Below, piece by piece: positions 1-8,307 of a stretch of 64,000 nt of DNA. Positions within the stretch are counted from its first letter, which is position 1, and each line of letters begins with the position of its first letter. The position numbers and the translations under genes were made by a program. A model generated the notes under the pieces. It saw only the letters and a program-made list of their open reading frames with translations. It searched no databases and had not been told where the DNA came from. Source of the stretch: Actinoplanes sp. SE50/110 (GTDB taxonomy: Bacteria; Actinomycetota; Actinomycetes; Mycobacteriales; Micromonosporaceae); the NCBI RefSeq assembly GCF_900119315.1, contig NZ_LT827010.1, positions 7,000,001-7,064,000 on the forward strand, in the 5' to 3' direction.

Positions 1-459
1 TTCTGGACCGTGCTGCCCGGGTCCGGCGGGATGACCGTGCTGGACCGTTCCTGGTACGGGCGGGTGCTGGTCGAACGGGTCGAGGGGTTCGCCACCGGGG
101 AGCAGTGGCAGCGGGCGTACGACGAGATCAACGAGTTCGAGCGCACGCTGACCGCCGAGGGCATGATCCTGATCAAGTTCTGGATGCACGTCTCGGACAG
201 AGAGCAGCTGGACCGGTTCCAGGATCGGGCCGGTGACCCGCTGCGGGCCTGGAAGCTCACCGACGAGGACTGGCGCAACCGGGAGAAGCGGGACGCCTAC
301 GCGGAGGCGATCGAGGAGATGCTGGAACGCACCGACCGGCCGAAGGCGCGCTGGCACGTGATTCCGGGTGACGACAAGCAGTACGCGCGCTTCGCCGTGG
401 TGGAGCGGGTGTGTCACGTGGTGGAGAAGCGGCTCGCCAAGCTAGGGCGGTTATCCTGA
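1..459 (+). CDS. PPK2-family polyphosphate kinase, C-terminal part
   Basis: The frame is open from base 1, so the 5' end of the gene lies outside the window; the stop is at 457-459. The visible 152 residues carry the PPK2 signature DRSWYGRVLVERVEGF at window codons 15-30, followed by KFWMHVS and the C-terminal WHVIPGDDKQYARF block. Known PPK2 enzymes transfer phosphate between polyphosphate and nucleoside mono- or diphosphates in the cytosol. Whether this one uses AMP, ADP or GDP cannot be decided from the C-terminal part. The neighbours give no functional hint: the next gene is a small secreted protein 31 bp downstream on the same strand. Confidence 0.85.
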   Translation, partial: FWTVLPGSGGMTVLDRSWYGRVLVERVEGFATGEQWQRAYDEINEFERTLTAEGMILIKFWMHVSDREQLDRFQDRAGDPLRAWKLTDEDWRNREKRDAYAEAIEEMLERTDRPKARWHVIPGDDKQYARFAVVERVCHVVEKRLAKLGRLS

Positions 460-490
460 TTCGCCCACTTATGCCCGATATTCTGGAGGC

Positions 491-994
491 ATGAGCAAGT
501 ATCTGATCAGCGCTGCCGCCGTGGTGCTGGGGCTGGCCGGCACCGCCGGGGCAGCCCTCGCGACCGAGCCGGCGCCGACCACCACAGCCGCACCCGCGGC
601 GACCCGGGCGACGGCGCCGCAGACCGCCGTCACGACGAAGCAGGCGGTCGCGGTCGTCGTCGTCCGCACCGGCGGCGGCCACGGCGGCCAGTCCGTGTTC
701 ACCCTGGTCGGCGCGGCCAACCGGGAGGAGGCCGAGGTGCTGCACCTGGCCTCCACGCCGGAGTTCCAGGCCCTGCGGCCGAGGTACGCGCCGGCGCACC
801 CGGCGAGCGGCCGGTACACGTACCGGATCGAGGCGGGCTACCGCGACAAGACCAAGAAGCGGGTGCTCGTCGTGGAGGGCACGCCGGGCACGCCGAAGGT
901 CGCACTCGACGTGATCCGGATGATGGTCGACGTGCCCGCCCCCGACCTGTCCCACCTGCCGGTCCAGTTCCCGCCCGGCTTCCCGTTCAACTGA
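491..994 (+). CDS. small secreted protein of unknown function
   Basis: This 167-residue protein begins at an ATG preceded by GGAGG. Residues 1-25 form a clear Sec signal peptide (short basic start, hydrophobic core, likely cleavage after GAALA). A Thr/Ala/Pro-rich linker (about 26-53) follows, then a domain of roughly 110 residues with no cysteine and a proline-rich end (FPPGFPFN). I do not recognise the family. It may be exported or wall-associated; nothing in the sequence suggests an enzyme. It faces the PTS operon tail by tail, with 33 bp between the stops. Confidence 0.6.
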   Translation: MSKYLISAAAVVLGLAGTAGAALATEPAPTTTAAPAATRATAPQTAVTTKQAVAVVVVRTGGGHGGQSVFTLVGAANREEAEVLHLASTPEFQALRPRYAPAHPASGRYTYRIEAGYRDKTKKRVLVVEGTPGTPKVALDVIRMMVDVPAPDLSHLPVQFPPGFPFN

Positions 995-1027
995 CGACCG
1001 GGGGGCGGCCGCCCGGCCGTCCCCGTC

Positions 1028-2617
1028 TCACCCGGCCTTCTCCGCCAGGGCACGGCATGCGGCGTACGTGTGATTCGCCAGCGCCGCGCGCACCGCGGGA
1101 AGCGCCCGCGGCGACATCGACAGGCTGGTCATGCCCAGGCCCACCAGCACCGGCGCGAGCCGCGGATCGGCCGCCGCCTCGCCGCACACGCCGACCGGTT
1201 TCCCGGTCGCCCGCCCGGCCTCCCCGCACATCCCGATCAGCTGCAGCAGTGCCGGCTGCCACGGGTCGAGCAGCTCGGCCAGGTCGCCGCACATCCGGTC
1301 GGCGGCGAACGTGTACTGGCTCAGGTCGTTCGTCCCGATACTCAGGAAGTCGACCACCCGCAGCAGGTCGGCGGCGCGCAGCGCGGCGGCCGGCACCTCG
1401 ATCATCACGCCCGCTTTCGGCAGCCCGGCCGCGTGCACGGCGGCCGCGAACCCGGTCGCCTCGGCCACCGTGGACACCATCGGGGCCATCACCCACACGT
1501 CCGCCCCGGTGTCGGCGGCGGCCGCGGCGATCGCAGCGAGCTGGGTGGTCAGCACCTGTGGGCGCTGCCGGGCGACGCGCAGGCCGCGGATCCCGAGCGC
1601 CGGGTTCGGCTCGCCGTCCTGGTGCAGGAACGGCAACGGCTTGTCGGCGCCGGCGTCCAGGGTGCGGATCACCACGCGCCGCCCGGCCATCCCGCGGAAG
1701 ACGTCGCGGTACGCGGTCACCTGCTCGTCCATCGTGGGCTCCGCGGTGCGGTCGAGGAAGAGCAGCTCGGTGCGGAACAGCCCGATCCCCTCGGCGTGCG
1801 CCTCCCCGGCGGCGGCCAGGTCCTTCGCCGATCCCACGTTCGCCAGCAGTGTCACCGCGTGCCCGTCCGAGGTGGCCCCCGGGCCGCTCAGCATCGATTT
1901 CTCCGCGTTTCCGGGCGCGAATCGGACGTCGAAGTCGCCGGTCGTCACGCGCCCGGTCCCGCCGTCCACCTCCACCACACTGTTCCCGGGCAGGTCGAGC
2001 ACCCCCCGGCACGCCACCACCGCGGGCAGCCCCAGCGCCCGGGCCAGGATCGCCGTATGACTGGTCGGCCCGCCGACCTCGGTCACCAGCGCCAGCACCT
2101 GCGACGGATCGAGATCCGCGGTGTCCGCCGGCGCCAGGTCCCGCGCCGCCAGCACGAACGGATGCCCCGGCTGCGGCACCCCCGGCATCGGCAGCCCGAG
2201 CAGCACCGCCACCGCCCGGTTCCGCAGGTCCTCCAGGTCCGCGACCCGTTCCGCGAGATAGCCGCCCGCCTCGGCGAACATCTCGCGGAACGTCGCGAAC
2301 GCGGCGTGGATCGCGTGCGGCGCGTCGGCCCCGCCCTCGATCCGGTCCCGGACGGCGTCGCGCAACTCCTCGTCGTCCGCCATGGCCGCCTCGGCGCGGA
2401 GCACGTCGGCCACGGTGGCCTCGGTGGCGCGGTCCGCTCGCCGGGTCAGGTCCGCGACGACTTCGGCGATGGCGGCGTACGCGGCAATCGTCTCGGCCCG
2501 GGGATCGGCGACCGCAACCGGTGCGGGAAGCGCCGGCGCCGTGGCGATGCGCAGCAGCGGCCCGGCGGCGACGCCGGGGCAGACGCCGATCCCGGTGAGC
2601 ACCGTCACCTCAGGCAT
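1028..2617 (-). CDS. ptsI: PTS enzyme I (phosphoenolpyruvate-protein phosphotransferase)
   Basis: Enzyme I takes phosphate from phosphoenolpyruvate and passes it to HPr, the first step of sugar phosphotransferase transport. The 529-residue product has the N-terminal HPr-binding/swivel half, with the phosphohistidine in GGPTSHTAILAR (His187), and the C-terminal PEP-binding barrel with GIGLFRTELLF, LSIGTNDLSQYT and the active-site cysteine motif CGEAAADP. It is slightly shorter than most enzymes I (about 550-575). Its start overlaps the end of ptsH by 8 bp, and it is the last gene of a six-gene operon with the IIC, IIB and IIA components. A GGGCGGCCGCCC palindrome (1003-1014) lies just after the stop. 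Confidence 0.95.
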   Translation of the reverse strand: MPEVTVLTGIGVCPGVAAGPLLRIATAPALPAPVAVADPRAETIAAYAAIAEVVADLTRRADRATEATVADVLRAEAAMADDEELRDAVRDRIEGGADAPHAIHAAFATFREMFAEAGGYLAERVADLEDLRNRAVAVLLGLPMPGVPQPGHPFVLAARDLAPADTADLDPSQVLALVTEVGGPTSHTAILARALGLPAVVACRGVLDLPGNSVVEVDGGTGRVTTGDFDVRFAPGNAEKSMLSGPGATSDGHAVTLLANVGSAKDLAAAGEAHAEGIGLFRTELLFLDRTAEPTMDEQVTAYRDVFRGMAGRRVVIRTLDAGADKPLPFLHQDGEPNPALGIRGLRVARQRPQVLTTQLAAIAAAAADTGADVWVMAPMVSTVAEATGFAAAVHAAGLPKAGVMIEVPAAALRAADLLRVVDFLSIGTNDLSQYTFAADRMCGDLAELLDPWQPALLQLIGMCGEAGRATGKPVGVCGEAAADPRLAPVLVGLGMTSLSMSPRALPAVRAALANHTYAACRALAEKAG

Positions 2618-2885
2618 CGTCCGCGTCCAGGTCTTTCGCCAGCAGTGCGGCGAGCGTGTCGAGGGCCTGCTCGGCGCCGTCCCCGTCGGCTTCCAGGGTC
2701 ACCTCGGTGCCCCGCCGGGCACCGAGCGCCAGGACCGACAGCATGCTTCTCGCCGGCACCGGCTTGCGCTCACCGACCCGGATGGTGACGCTGACCGGCG
2801 CCGCCGCGGCCGCCGCCACGAAGATCTTGGCGGGCCGGGCGTGCAGTCCGCTGGCGGAACCGACCGCGACCGTACGTGTGGGCAT
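2610..2885 (-). CDS. ptsH: phosphocarrier protein HPr
   Basis: HPr carries phosphate from enzyme I to the sugar-specific IIA protein. The 91-residue product has the active-site histidine in GLHARPA (His15) and a serine in the ARSMLSVLAL region (Ser47) at the position equivalent to the regulatory Ser46 of Firmicutes. A HPr kinase is not visible in the window, so regulation at this serine is only a possibility. The gene overlaps ptsI by 8 bp and lies 8 bp after the dehydrogenase, so the three should be on one transcript. Confidence 0.95.
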   Translation of the reverse strand: MPTRTVAVGSASGLHARPAKIFVAAAAAAPVSVTIRVGERKPVPARSMLSVLALGARRGTEVTLEADGDGAEQALDTLAALLAKDLDADDA

Positions 2886-2893
2886 GACGCCTC

Positions 2894-3925
2894 CTAGGGC
2901 TCGATGGTGACCTTGATGGCTTCGCCGCGCTCGACGATGCCGAACGCGTCGATCGCGCCGTCCAGTGGCAGCCGGTGGGTGATCAGGTCGGCGACCGGGA
3001 CCGCGCCGGAGGCGAGGAGTTCCAGGGCCTGCCGGTTGTGCGCCGGGCTGGACCCGTTGGCGCCCACGATGGTCAGCTCGCGGTAGTGCACCAGGTTCGA
3101 GTCGCAGGTGATGGTCGGCTTGTCCTTGGGCAGCCCGCCGAAGAAGCTGATCCGGCCCTGCCGGGCGGCCATCTGGATGCCCTGCTCCTGCGCCGTGCCG
3201 GAGGCCGCGGCCGTGATGATCACGTCGGCGCCGCGCCCGCCGGTGAGCCCGAGGATCGCCTCGACCGGGTCGACCTCGGCGGCGCAGATCGCGGCGTCCG
3301 GCTTGACCAGGTTCGCGGCCATGTCCAGCCGCTGGCGGCTGAGCTCGACCAGGAACACCCGGGCGGCGCCGTGGGCCCGGGCCAGCCGTACGTGCAGGCA
3401 GCCGATCGGGCCGGAACCGATCACCACGACGTCGTCACCGTCGCCGACCCGGGCCAGGTTCTGCGCGTTCAGGGCGCAGGCGAGCGGCTCGGCCACCGAC
3501 GCCTCGGCGAACGTGACGCCGTCCGGGATCCGGTTCAGGCCGTCGACCTTGAGGACCTCCTGCGGCACCACCATGAACTGCGCGAAGCCGCCCTCGAAGT
3601 GGTAGCCCATCGACACCTGGTTCGGGCAGATGGTCATCCGGCCGCGCCGGCAGTCCGGGCACTCGCCGCACGGGATGGCCGCGATCACCTGGACCCGGTC
3701 GCCCGGCACCCAGTCACCCGTACCCTGCACCACCTCTCCGGCGATCTCATGACCCATCACCCGCGGCGGGTGGATGTGGTGATGCCCGAACTTGGCGATC
3801 TTCACGTCGGTGCCGCAGGTGGAACAGTTCCGGACCCGGATCTTCACCTCGCCCGGCCCGGCCTGCGGCTCGGGGACATCCTCGAAACGGACGTCGCCGG
3901 GAGCGTGGAATCGTACGACCTTCAC
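2894..3925 (-). CDS. zinc-dependent medium-chain dehydrogenase, probably polyol or polyol-phosphate
   Basis: This 343-residue protein is a zinc-type medium-chain alcohol dehydrogenase. It has the catalytic zinc region (CSTCGTDVK, GHEIAGEV), the four-cysteine structural zinc loop (CGECPDCRRGRMTIC) and the Rossmann motif VIGSGPIGCLHV. In the family, sorbitol, threonine and galactitol-1-phosphate dehydrogenases share this layout. The gene overlaps the IIA gene by 4 bp and precedes ptsH by 8 bp. From that position I infer that it oxidises the polyol phosphate made by the PTS, where a long-chain MtlD would be the usual enzyme. The exact substrate is not decided by the sequence. Confidence 0.85.
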   Translation of the reverse strand: MKVVRFHAPGDVRFEDVPEPQAGPGEVKIRVRNCSTCGTDVKIAKFGHHHIHPPRVMGHEIAGEVVQGTGDWVPGDRVQVIAAIPCGECPDCRRGRMTICPNQVSMGYHFEGGFAQFMVVPQEVLKVDGLNRIPDGVTFAEASVAEPLACALNAQNLARVGDGDDVVVIGSGPIGCLHVRLARAHGAARVFLVELSRQRLDMAANLVKPDAAICAAEVDPVEAILGLTGGRGADVIITAAASGTAQEQGIQMAARQGRISFFGGLPKDKPTITCDSNLVHYRELTIVGANGSSPAHNRQALELLASGAVPVADLITHRLPLDGAIDAFGIVERGEAIKVTIEP

Positions 3926-4365
3926 TCAGACTCCTCCTTGATCGAAGCGAGCAGCCGGATCACCGTGTCCGGGTCGGTGGCGTCCCGCAGGTCGCGGGCC
4001 CGGTCCTCGTCGAGCAGGATCTCGGCGAGGGCGGCGAGCAGCTCGACGTGCCCGTCCCCCTTGGCGGCGATGCCGACGCACAGGGTGACCGGCTCGCCGT
4101 CCCAGTCGACCGGCTCCGGGAACCGCAGCACCGCCAGCGCGTCCCGGTGGACCAGGTTCTTGCCGTCGAGGGTGCCGTGCGGGATGGCGACGCCGGCACC
4201 GACGTACGTGGAGATCGACCGCTCCCGGGCCAGCATCGTGTCGACGTAGCCCGGGTCGGCGGCGCCGATCTCGACCAGCGCCCGGCCGGTGCGGCGGACC
4301 GCGTCGTCGCGGTCCGCCGCCGTCTCGGCCAGCCGGATCGCCCGGCGGTCCAGCAGCTCAGACAT
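3922..4365 (-). CDS. PTS EIIA, mannitol/fructose type
   Basis: EIIA receives phosphate from HPr and hands it to EIIB. The 147-residue product matches the PTS_EIIA type 2 fold, with the phosphorylated histidine in GVAIPHGTLDG (His63). It is a separate polypeptide, whereas in E. coli MtlA the A, B and C domains are fused. It overlaps the IIB gene by 8 bp and the dehydrogenase by 4 bp, which suggests translational coupling. The mannitol class is inferred from the neighbouring IIC; a fructose-type IIA would look similar. Confidence 0.9.
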   Translation of the reverse strand: MSELLDRRAIRLAETAADRDDAVRRTGRALVEIGAADPGYVDTMLARERSISTYVGAGVAIPHGTLDGKNLVHRDALAVLRFPEPVDWDGEPVTLCVGIAAKGDGHVELLAALAEILLDEDRARDLRDATDPDTVIRLLASIKEESE

Positions 4366-4666
4366 GGAGATCGGTGCCCTGCTGGATGGCCTTGACCACC
4401 TTGGTGACCGCCGGGTCGCCGAGGAAGATCTGGAACGGCACGATCGGTTTGCCGGGGGCGATGGACCGGGCCCGCGCGGCCAGGCCGCTGTGGCAGACGA
4501 CCAGGTCGGCGTCGGCCGGGATGGAGTTGACCGGGGTGTGCTCGACCGTCACGCCGGTCTTGCCGAGCTGTTTGCGCAGCGTGCTGGCGAGCATGACGCT
4601 GCTGCCCATGCCGGCGTCGCAGGCGACGACCAGCTTGTGGATGTCCTTGCCGTTGATGGTGGCCAC
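4358..4666 (-). CDS. PTS EIIB, mannitol type
   Basis: EIIB carries phosphate on a cysteine and transfers it to the sugar during transport. The 102-residue product has the P-loop-like active site VVACDAGMGSS, with Cys16 as the phosphorylated residue, and the later VVCHSGL segment typical of mannitol-class IIB domains. The gene follows IIC after 19 bp and overlaps IIA by 8 bp. It is the size of a single domain, so the complex here is assembled from separate IIC, IIB and IIA chains. Confidence 0.9.
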   Translation of the reverse strand: MATINGKDIHKLVVACDAGMGSSVMLASTLRKQLGKTGVTVEHTPVNSIPADADLVVCHSGLAARARSIAPGKPIVPFQIFLGDPAVTKVVKAIQQGTDLHV

Positions 4667-4685
4667 GGGTGGCTCTCCGTTCTGG

Positions 4686-5798
4686 TCAGGCTTGCTGAGG
4701 GGCGACTTCCGCCGGCGCGGGTTCGGCTTGCTCGTCGAGCTCCTGGTCGGACTTCAGCCTGCCGAAGCCGAGCAGCGCGGACGCCACCGCGAAGGTCACC
4801 GCCGCGGCGATCGTCACGCCGAGGATCATTCCGAGATAGCCACTCTTGGCGGTCACCGCGAAGTAGGCGAAGATGCTGCCCGGCGCCGGCGTCGCCACCG
4901 TCCCGGTCCCGGTGATCATGAAGGTCGCCACCCCGGACATCCCACCGGCGATCATCGCGAGGATCAGGCGGGGCTTCATCAGCACGTACGGGAAGTAGAT
5001 CTCGTGGATCCCGCCGAGGAAGTGGATGATCATCGCGGCCGGCGCGCTGGGCCGCAGCGACTTCGGGCCGAAGAACAGATACGCGGTGAGCAGCCCGAGC
5101 CCCGGCCCGGGGTTCGACTCGATCATGAACAGGATCGACTTGCCGTGCTCCTGCACCTGCTGCACGCCGAGCGGGCCGAACACCCCGTGGTTGATCGCGT
5201 TGTTCAGGAACAGCACCTTGGCCGGCTCGACGAGGATCGAGGCGAGCGGCATCAGGCTGTGCGCGAGCAGCCAGTCGACGGCGTTCCCGGCCGCCTTGGT
5301 CAGCCCGTCGACGACCGGGCCGATCGCCAGCTTGCCGAGGATCGCGAAGCCCGCGCCGATGATGCCGGCCGAGAAGTTGTCGACGAGCATCTCGAAGCCG
5401 GGCCTGATCCGGCCCTCGATGGCGCCGTCGAAGAGCCGGAGCACGTACGCGGTGAGCGGGGCGATGATCATCGCGCCGAGGAACATCGGCACGTCCGCGC
5501 CGACCACCACACCGAAGGTGGCGATCGCGCCGACCACCGCGCCGCGCTGGCCGTGCACCAGGCGGCCGCCGGTGTAACCGATCAGGACCGGCAGCAGATA
5601 CTTGATCATCGGGTCGACGAGCTGCGCCAGGTTCGCGTTCGGGATCCAGCCGACCGGGATGAACAGGGCGGTGATCAGGCCCCAGGCGATCAGGGCGCCG
5701 ATGTTCGGCATCACCATGCCGGCCAGGTGGCCGCCGAGTTTCTGCACCGCGGCACGGAAACCACCGCCGGTGACCTCGGGGGTGTACGTAGAGGCCAT
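4686..5798 (-). CDS. mtlA: PTS EIIC, mannitol-type permease
   Basis: This 370-residue membrane protein is the sugar-translocating subunit. The start (residues 17-50) carries the mannitol IIC signature VQKLGGHLAGMVMPNIGAL, and the middle holds the substrate-binding GGIHEIYFPYVLMKP region; both are typical of the MtlA family. Several hydrophobic spans are evident, and the C-terminus is a short acidic tail rather than a fused IIB domain. It is the first gene of the six-gene operon; the ATG is preceded by GGAG, and the leader contains a small inverted repeat (5815-5833). Mannitol is the likely substrate, but other hexitols cannot be excluded. Confidence 0.88.
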   Translation of the reverse strand: MASTYTPEVTGGGFRAAVQKLGGHLAGMVMPNIGALIAWGLITALFIPVGWIPNANLAQLVDPMIKYLLPVLIGYTGGRLVHGQRGAVVGAIATFGVVVGADVPMFLGAMIIAPLTAYVLRLFDGAIEGRIRPGFEMLVDNFSAGIIGAGFAILGKLAIGPVVDGLTKAAGNAVDWLLAHSLMPLASILVEPAKVLFLNNAINHGVFGPLGVQQVQEHGKSILFMIESNPGPGLGLLTAYLFFGPKSLRPSAPAAMIIHFLGGIHEIYFPYVLMKPRLILAMIAGGMSGVATFMITGTGTVATPAPGSIFAYFAVTAKSGYLGMILGVTIAAAVTFAVASALLGFGRLKSDQELDEQAEPAPAEVAPQQA

Positions 5799-5814
5799 GA
5801 GATCTCCATTCCTT

Positions 5815-5833
5815 GACTGGGCTCGTGCCAGTC
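5815..5833. promoter_or_regulatory. inverted repeat in the leader of the PTS operon
   Basis: GACTGG and CCAGTC are separated by 7 bases, 17 bp upstream of the IIC start. On the minus strand it is preceded by an unusually A-rich stretch (GAAAAGAATCTAAAAAG, about 5847-5863). It could be an operator for the DeoR regulator or a small leader hairpin; the sequence alone does not decide. Confidence 0.3.
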
Positions 5834-6047
5834 CCCCGCATTTCAGACTTTTTAGATTCTTTTCGGGTAGCGGTGAGCGACGGCCTCACGGCCGCTGACG
5901 ATGACGGTCAATGCGATTGCGGCGGTACGTCGATGGGTCCCCCGCCGCGCTCAACGGGCCGCCCCTGGTGCCACTTCTGCCGCGGCCACCGGGCCGCTCG
6001 CTGCTTGTCGGCGCCGGGCGGCCCCGGCCGGAGCCGCGTCGTGCCGC

Positions 6048-6989
6048 TCAGTCCCGGCCGAGGGGCCGGGCCGGGTCCGGATCGTGGTCGATGTGGATGG
6101 TGGAACGGTCCAGGTCGCGCGGTCCCGGCATCCGGCTGCCCGGCAGGCTGACCGCCGCCGCACCCCAGGCCAGGCCCTCGATCAGCGCGTCCGCCCCCCG
6201 TGCGCCGGCTGCCAGGAAACCGGCCAGCAGGGCGTCCCCGGCGCCGACCGTGCTGCGCGGCACACCGGCCGGGGACCGGCCGGCCAGCACACCGGACTCC
6301 TCGACCAGCACCGCACCGTCCGCGCCGAGGCTGGCCAGCACCGCGCCGGCGCCCGCCTTGCGCAGCCGCTCGCAGGCCTCCAGCACGTCACCGAACGTCG
6401 CCAGTTCGGTGCCGGCCGCCTCGGCCAGCTCCTCCCGGTTCGGTTTCACCAGGGCCGCGCCGGCGGTCACCCCGGCCCGCAGCCCCGGGCCGCTGGAATC
6501 GACGGCCAGCCGCACCCCGGCCGCCACCAGCCGCTCGCAGAGCGCCTGGAAGTCGGCCACCGACGGCCCGGGCGGCAGGCTGCCGCAGATCACCACCCAG
6601 CCGGCCGACCGGGCGGCGGTCAGCACCGCATCGCTGACCTGCCCGAACTCGGCCGCCGACAGGGTCGGGCCGGCCTCGTTCACCTTGGTGACCGTGCCGT
6701 CCGGCTCGGCCAGCGTGATGTTGGAACGGGTCCGCCCGACGATCGGGACGGCCACCAGGTCCACCCCCTCGCCTCGCAGAAGGTCGACCAGTTGCTCCCC
6801 CTCCGCGCCCCCGGTCGGCACCACCGCGGTCGACCGGACGCCGTTGGCCAGCAGCGCGCGTGACACGTTGACCCCCTTGCCGCCCGGGTCGATGTGCGAA
6901 TCCACCGCCCGCAACACCTCACCGCGGAGCAGGGCATCGACCTCCAGCGCCCGGTCGACGCTCGGATTCAGGGTGACGGTGAGGATCAT
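6048..6989 (-). CDS. fruK: 1-phosphofructokinase family kinase (PfkB superfamily)
   Basis: The 313-residue product is a PfkB-type sugar kinase of the FruK/LacC group. The substrate-binding GGKGVNVSRAL motif is at residues 36-46, and the ATP/catalytic motif GAGDALLAGF at 249-258 has Asp252 as the likely base. The group phosphorylates fructose-1-phosphate or tagatose-6-phosphate to the bisphosphate, feeding glycolysis. It overlaps the DeoR regulator by 4 bp and lies 249 bp upstream of the PTS operon in the same direction. That arrangement fits a pathway from PTS product to ketose phosphate to ketose bisphosphate. The precise substrate is not proven. Confidence 0.88.
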   Translation of the reverse strand: MILTVTLNPSVDRALEVDALLRGEVLRAVDSHIDPGGKGVNVSRALLANGVRSTAVVPTGGAEGEQLVDLLRGEGVDLVAVPIVGRTRSNITLAEPDGTVTKVNEAGPTLSAAEFGQVSDAVLTAARSAGWVVICGSLPPGPSVADFQALCERLVAAGVRLAVDSSGPGLRAGVTAGAALVKPNREELAEAAGTELATFGDVLEACERLRKAGAGAVLASLGADGAVLVEESGVLAGRSPAGVPRSTVGAGDALLAGFLAAGARGADALIEGLAWGAAAVSLPGSRMPGPRDLDRSTIHIDHDPDPARPLGRD

Positions 6990-7747
6990 GCCCGCACCAT
7001 CCGCACACCGGCCGCCTCGACCTCGGCGGCCAGCTCGTGGTCCAGGCCACTGTCGGTGATCAGCAGGTCCAGGTCGGCGAGGCCGCCGAAACGGGCCAGA
7101 TAGTCGTTGCCGATCTTGGTGTGGTCGGCGAGCAGCACCACCCGGCGCGCCGCGGCGATCATCGCCCGCTTGACCGCCGCCTCGGCCGGGTCGGGGGTGG
7201 TCATGCCGCGTTCGACGGTGCAGCCGTTGGTGCCCATGAAGGCGACGTCGACATACATCTCGGACAGCGGCCGCAGCGCCCAGTCGTCCACGGTGGCCAG
7301 TGTCTTGCCGCGCACCCGGCCGCCGAGCAGCAGCACCGACAGGTTCGGCTTGACACCGAGCATGGCGGCCAGCACCGGCGAGTTGACCACCACGGTCAGC
7401 TCCCGGTCGGCGGGCAGCAGCTGGGCCAGCCGGGCGGTGGTCGTCCCGGCGTCCAGGATGATGGCACCGTCCTGCGGCACCTCGGCCAGCGCGGCCTTGG
7501 CGATCCGCTCCTTCTCACTGATCAGCACGGCGTCCCGGGTGGCCAGCGCGGGCTCGAAGCCGAGCCGCTCCACCGGGATCGCCCCGCCGTGCACCCGGCG
7601 CAGCACCCCGGCCCGCTCCAGCACGGTCAGGTCCCGCCGGATGGTCTCCGCGGTGACCGCGAAGCTGTCCGCCAGCGTCACCACGTCGACCCGCCCCTCG
7701 GCCCGGGCGCGCCGCACGATCTCCTGCTGGCGTTCCTCCGCGTACAT
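6986..7747 (-). CDS. DeoR-family transcriptional regulator of sugar use
   Basis: This 253-residue protein has the N-terminal DeoR helix-turn-helix (residues about 18-60, with VTAETIRRDLTVLERAG) and a C-terminal DeoRC sugar-phosphate sensor domain containing ILDAGTTT and VAFMGTNG. Members of the family usually repress the sugar operon beside them and release DNA on binding a phosphosugar. It is coupled to the kinase (4-bp overlap), so it probably controls this pair and the PTS operon downstream. Its own leader has the repeated words ACAAAGACAAAG, which may be part of its operator. Confidence 0.9.
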   Translation of the reverse strand: MYAEERQQEIVRRARAEGRVDVVTLADSFAVTAETIRRDLTVLERAGVLRRVHGGAIPVERLGFEPALATRDAVLISEKERIAKAALAEVPQDGAIILDAGTTTARLAQLLPADRELTVVVNSPVLAAMLGVKPNLSVLLLGGRVRGKTLATVDDWALRPLSEMYVDVAFMGTNGCTVERGMTTPDPAEAAVKRAMIAAARRVVLLADHTKIGNDYLARFGGLADLDLLITDSGLDHELAAEVEAAGVRMVRA

Positions 7748-8307
7748 CCGTGCACCGCCCTGTCGATTTGGCTTTGTCTTTGTTTACGCCCGCTTATGCC
7801 TGAGCACAAGATGTCAAAGAGATTTCGGTCTCCTTGCCGGCAAAGTTCTGCTCCGCATTCTCCGCATAATTGGCACACCACACGGTCCCGGCGTAAGCCT
7901 CAGAAGAACCATCGATGCCCGCTTGTGTGGTTTTCGACCGCCACCCTCGCCGCACGCGGACAGACCGACCGGAGCCGGCGCGGCGCAGCGCAGCGCGGCC
8001 AGCGAGGGGCGGGCCGACGCGCCACGCGCAGGCGCGGCGCCTGCGCGTGGGGCGCCGCCGCATGACAAGGGGGGCGCCGTGAGGCGAGCCGTGCCGACGC
8101 GCGGCGCGGTAGGACCGGACGGGGCGCCCAGGCCGAGCGTGCCGGCGCGGCGCAAGTCGAGGCGGGCCGACGCGCAACGGGCGGGCGCGGCGCTGATGGC
8201 CTGCGACGCTGATGACCGGCGGCGCTGATGACCGGCGGCGCTGGTGGCGCGCGGAGTCAGGGTGCGGTGTGGGGTGGCGGGGCCGCGGCCGGGTCCGGGG
8301 CGTCGGC
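7748..8307. other. 560-bp intergenic stretch between the DeoR and LysR genes
   Basis: I find no convincing gene here. Close to the DeoR start the DNA is less GC-rich and holds a likely minus-strand -35 element (TTGACA, complement of 7812-7817) and a direct repeat of ATGCGGAG on the minus strand (complement of 7851-7868). The rest is extremely GC-rich and repetitive, with several copies of GCCGACGCGC, a perfect inverted repeat at 8022-8050, and a 16-bp unit (GCGCTGATGACCGGCG-like) repeated in tandem from about 8205 to 8250, ending near the LysR stop. Confidence 0.6.
8022..8050. terminator. 29-bp perfect inverted repeat, possible terminator of the LysR gene
   Basis: Two 14-base arms (CCACGCGCAGGCGC and its exact complement) flank a single central G at 8036. 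There is no T-run, as is common for actinomycete terminators. It lies about 260 bp beyond the LysR stop, so a role as terminator is only one option. Confidence 0.4.

Noticed and set aside
1057..2788. Long open frames on the plus strand opposite ptsI and ptsH
   Set aside because: They are rich in Arg, Pro and Ala with no domain, and result from third-position GC of the true genes.
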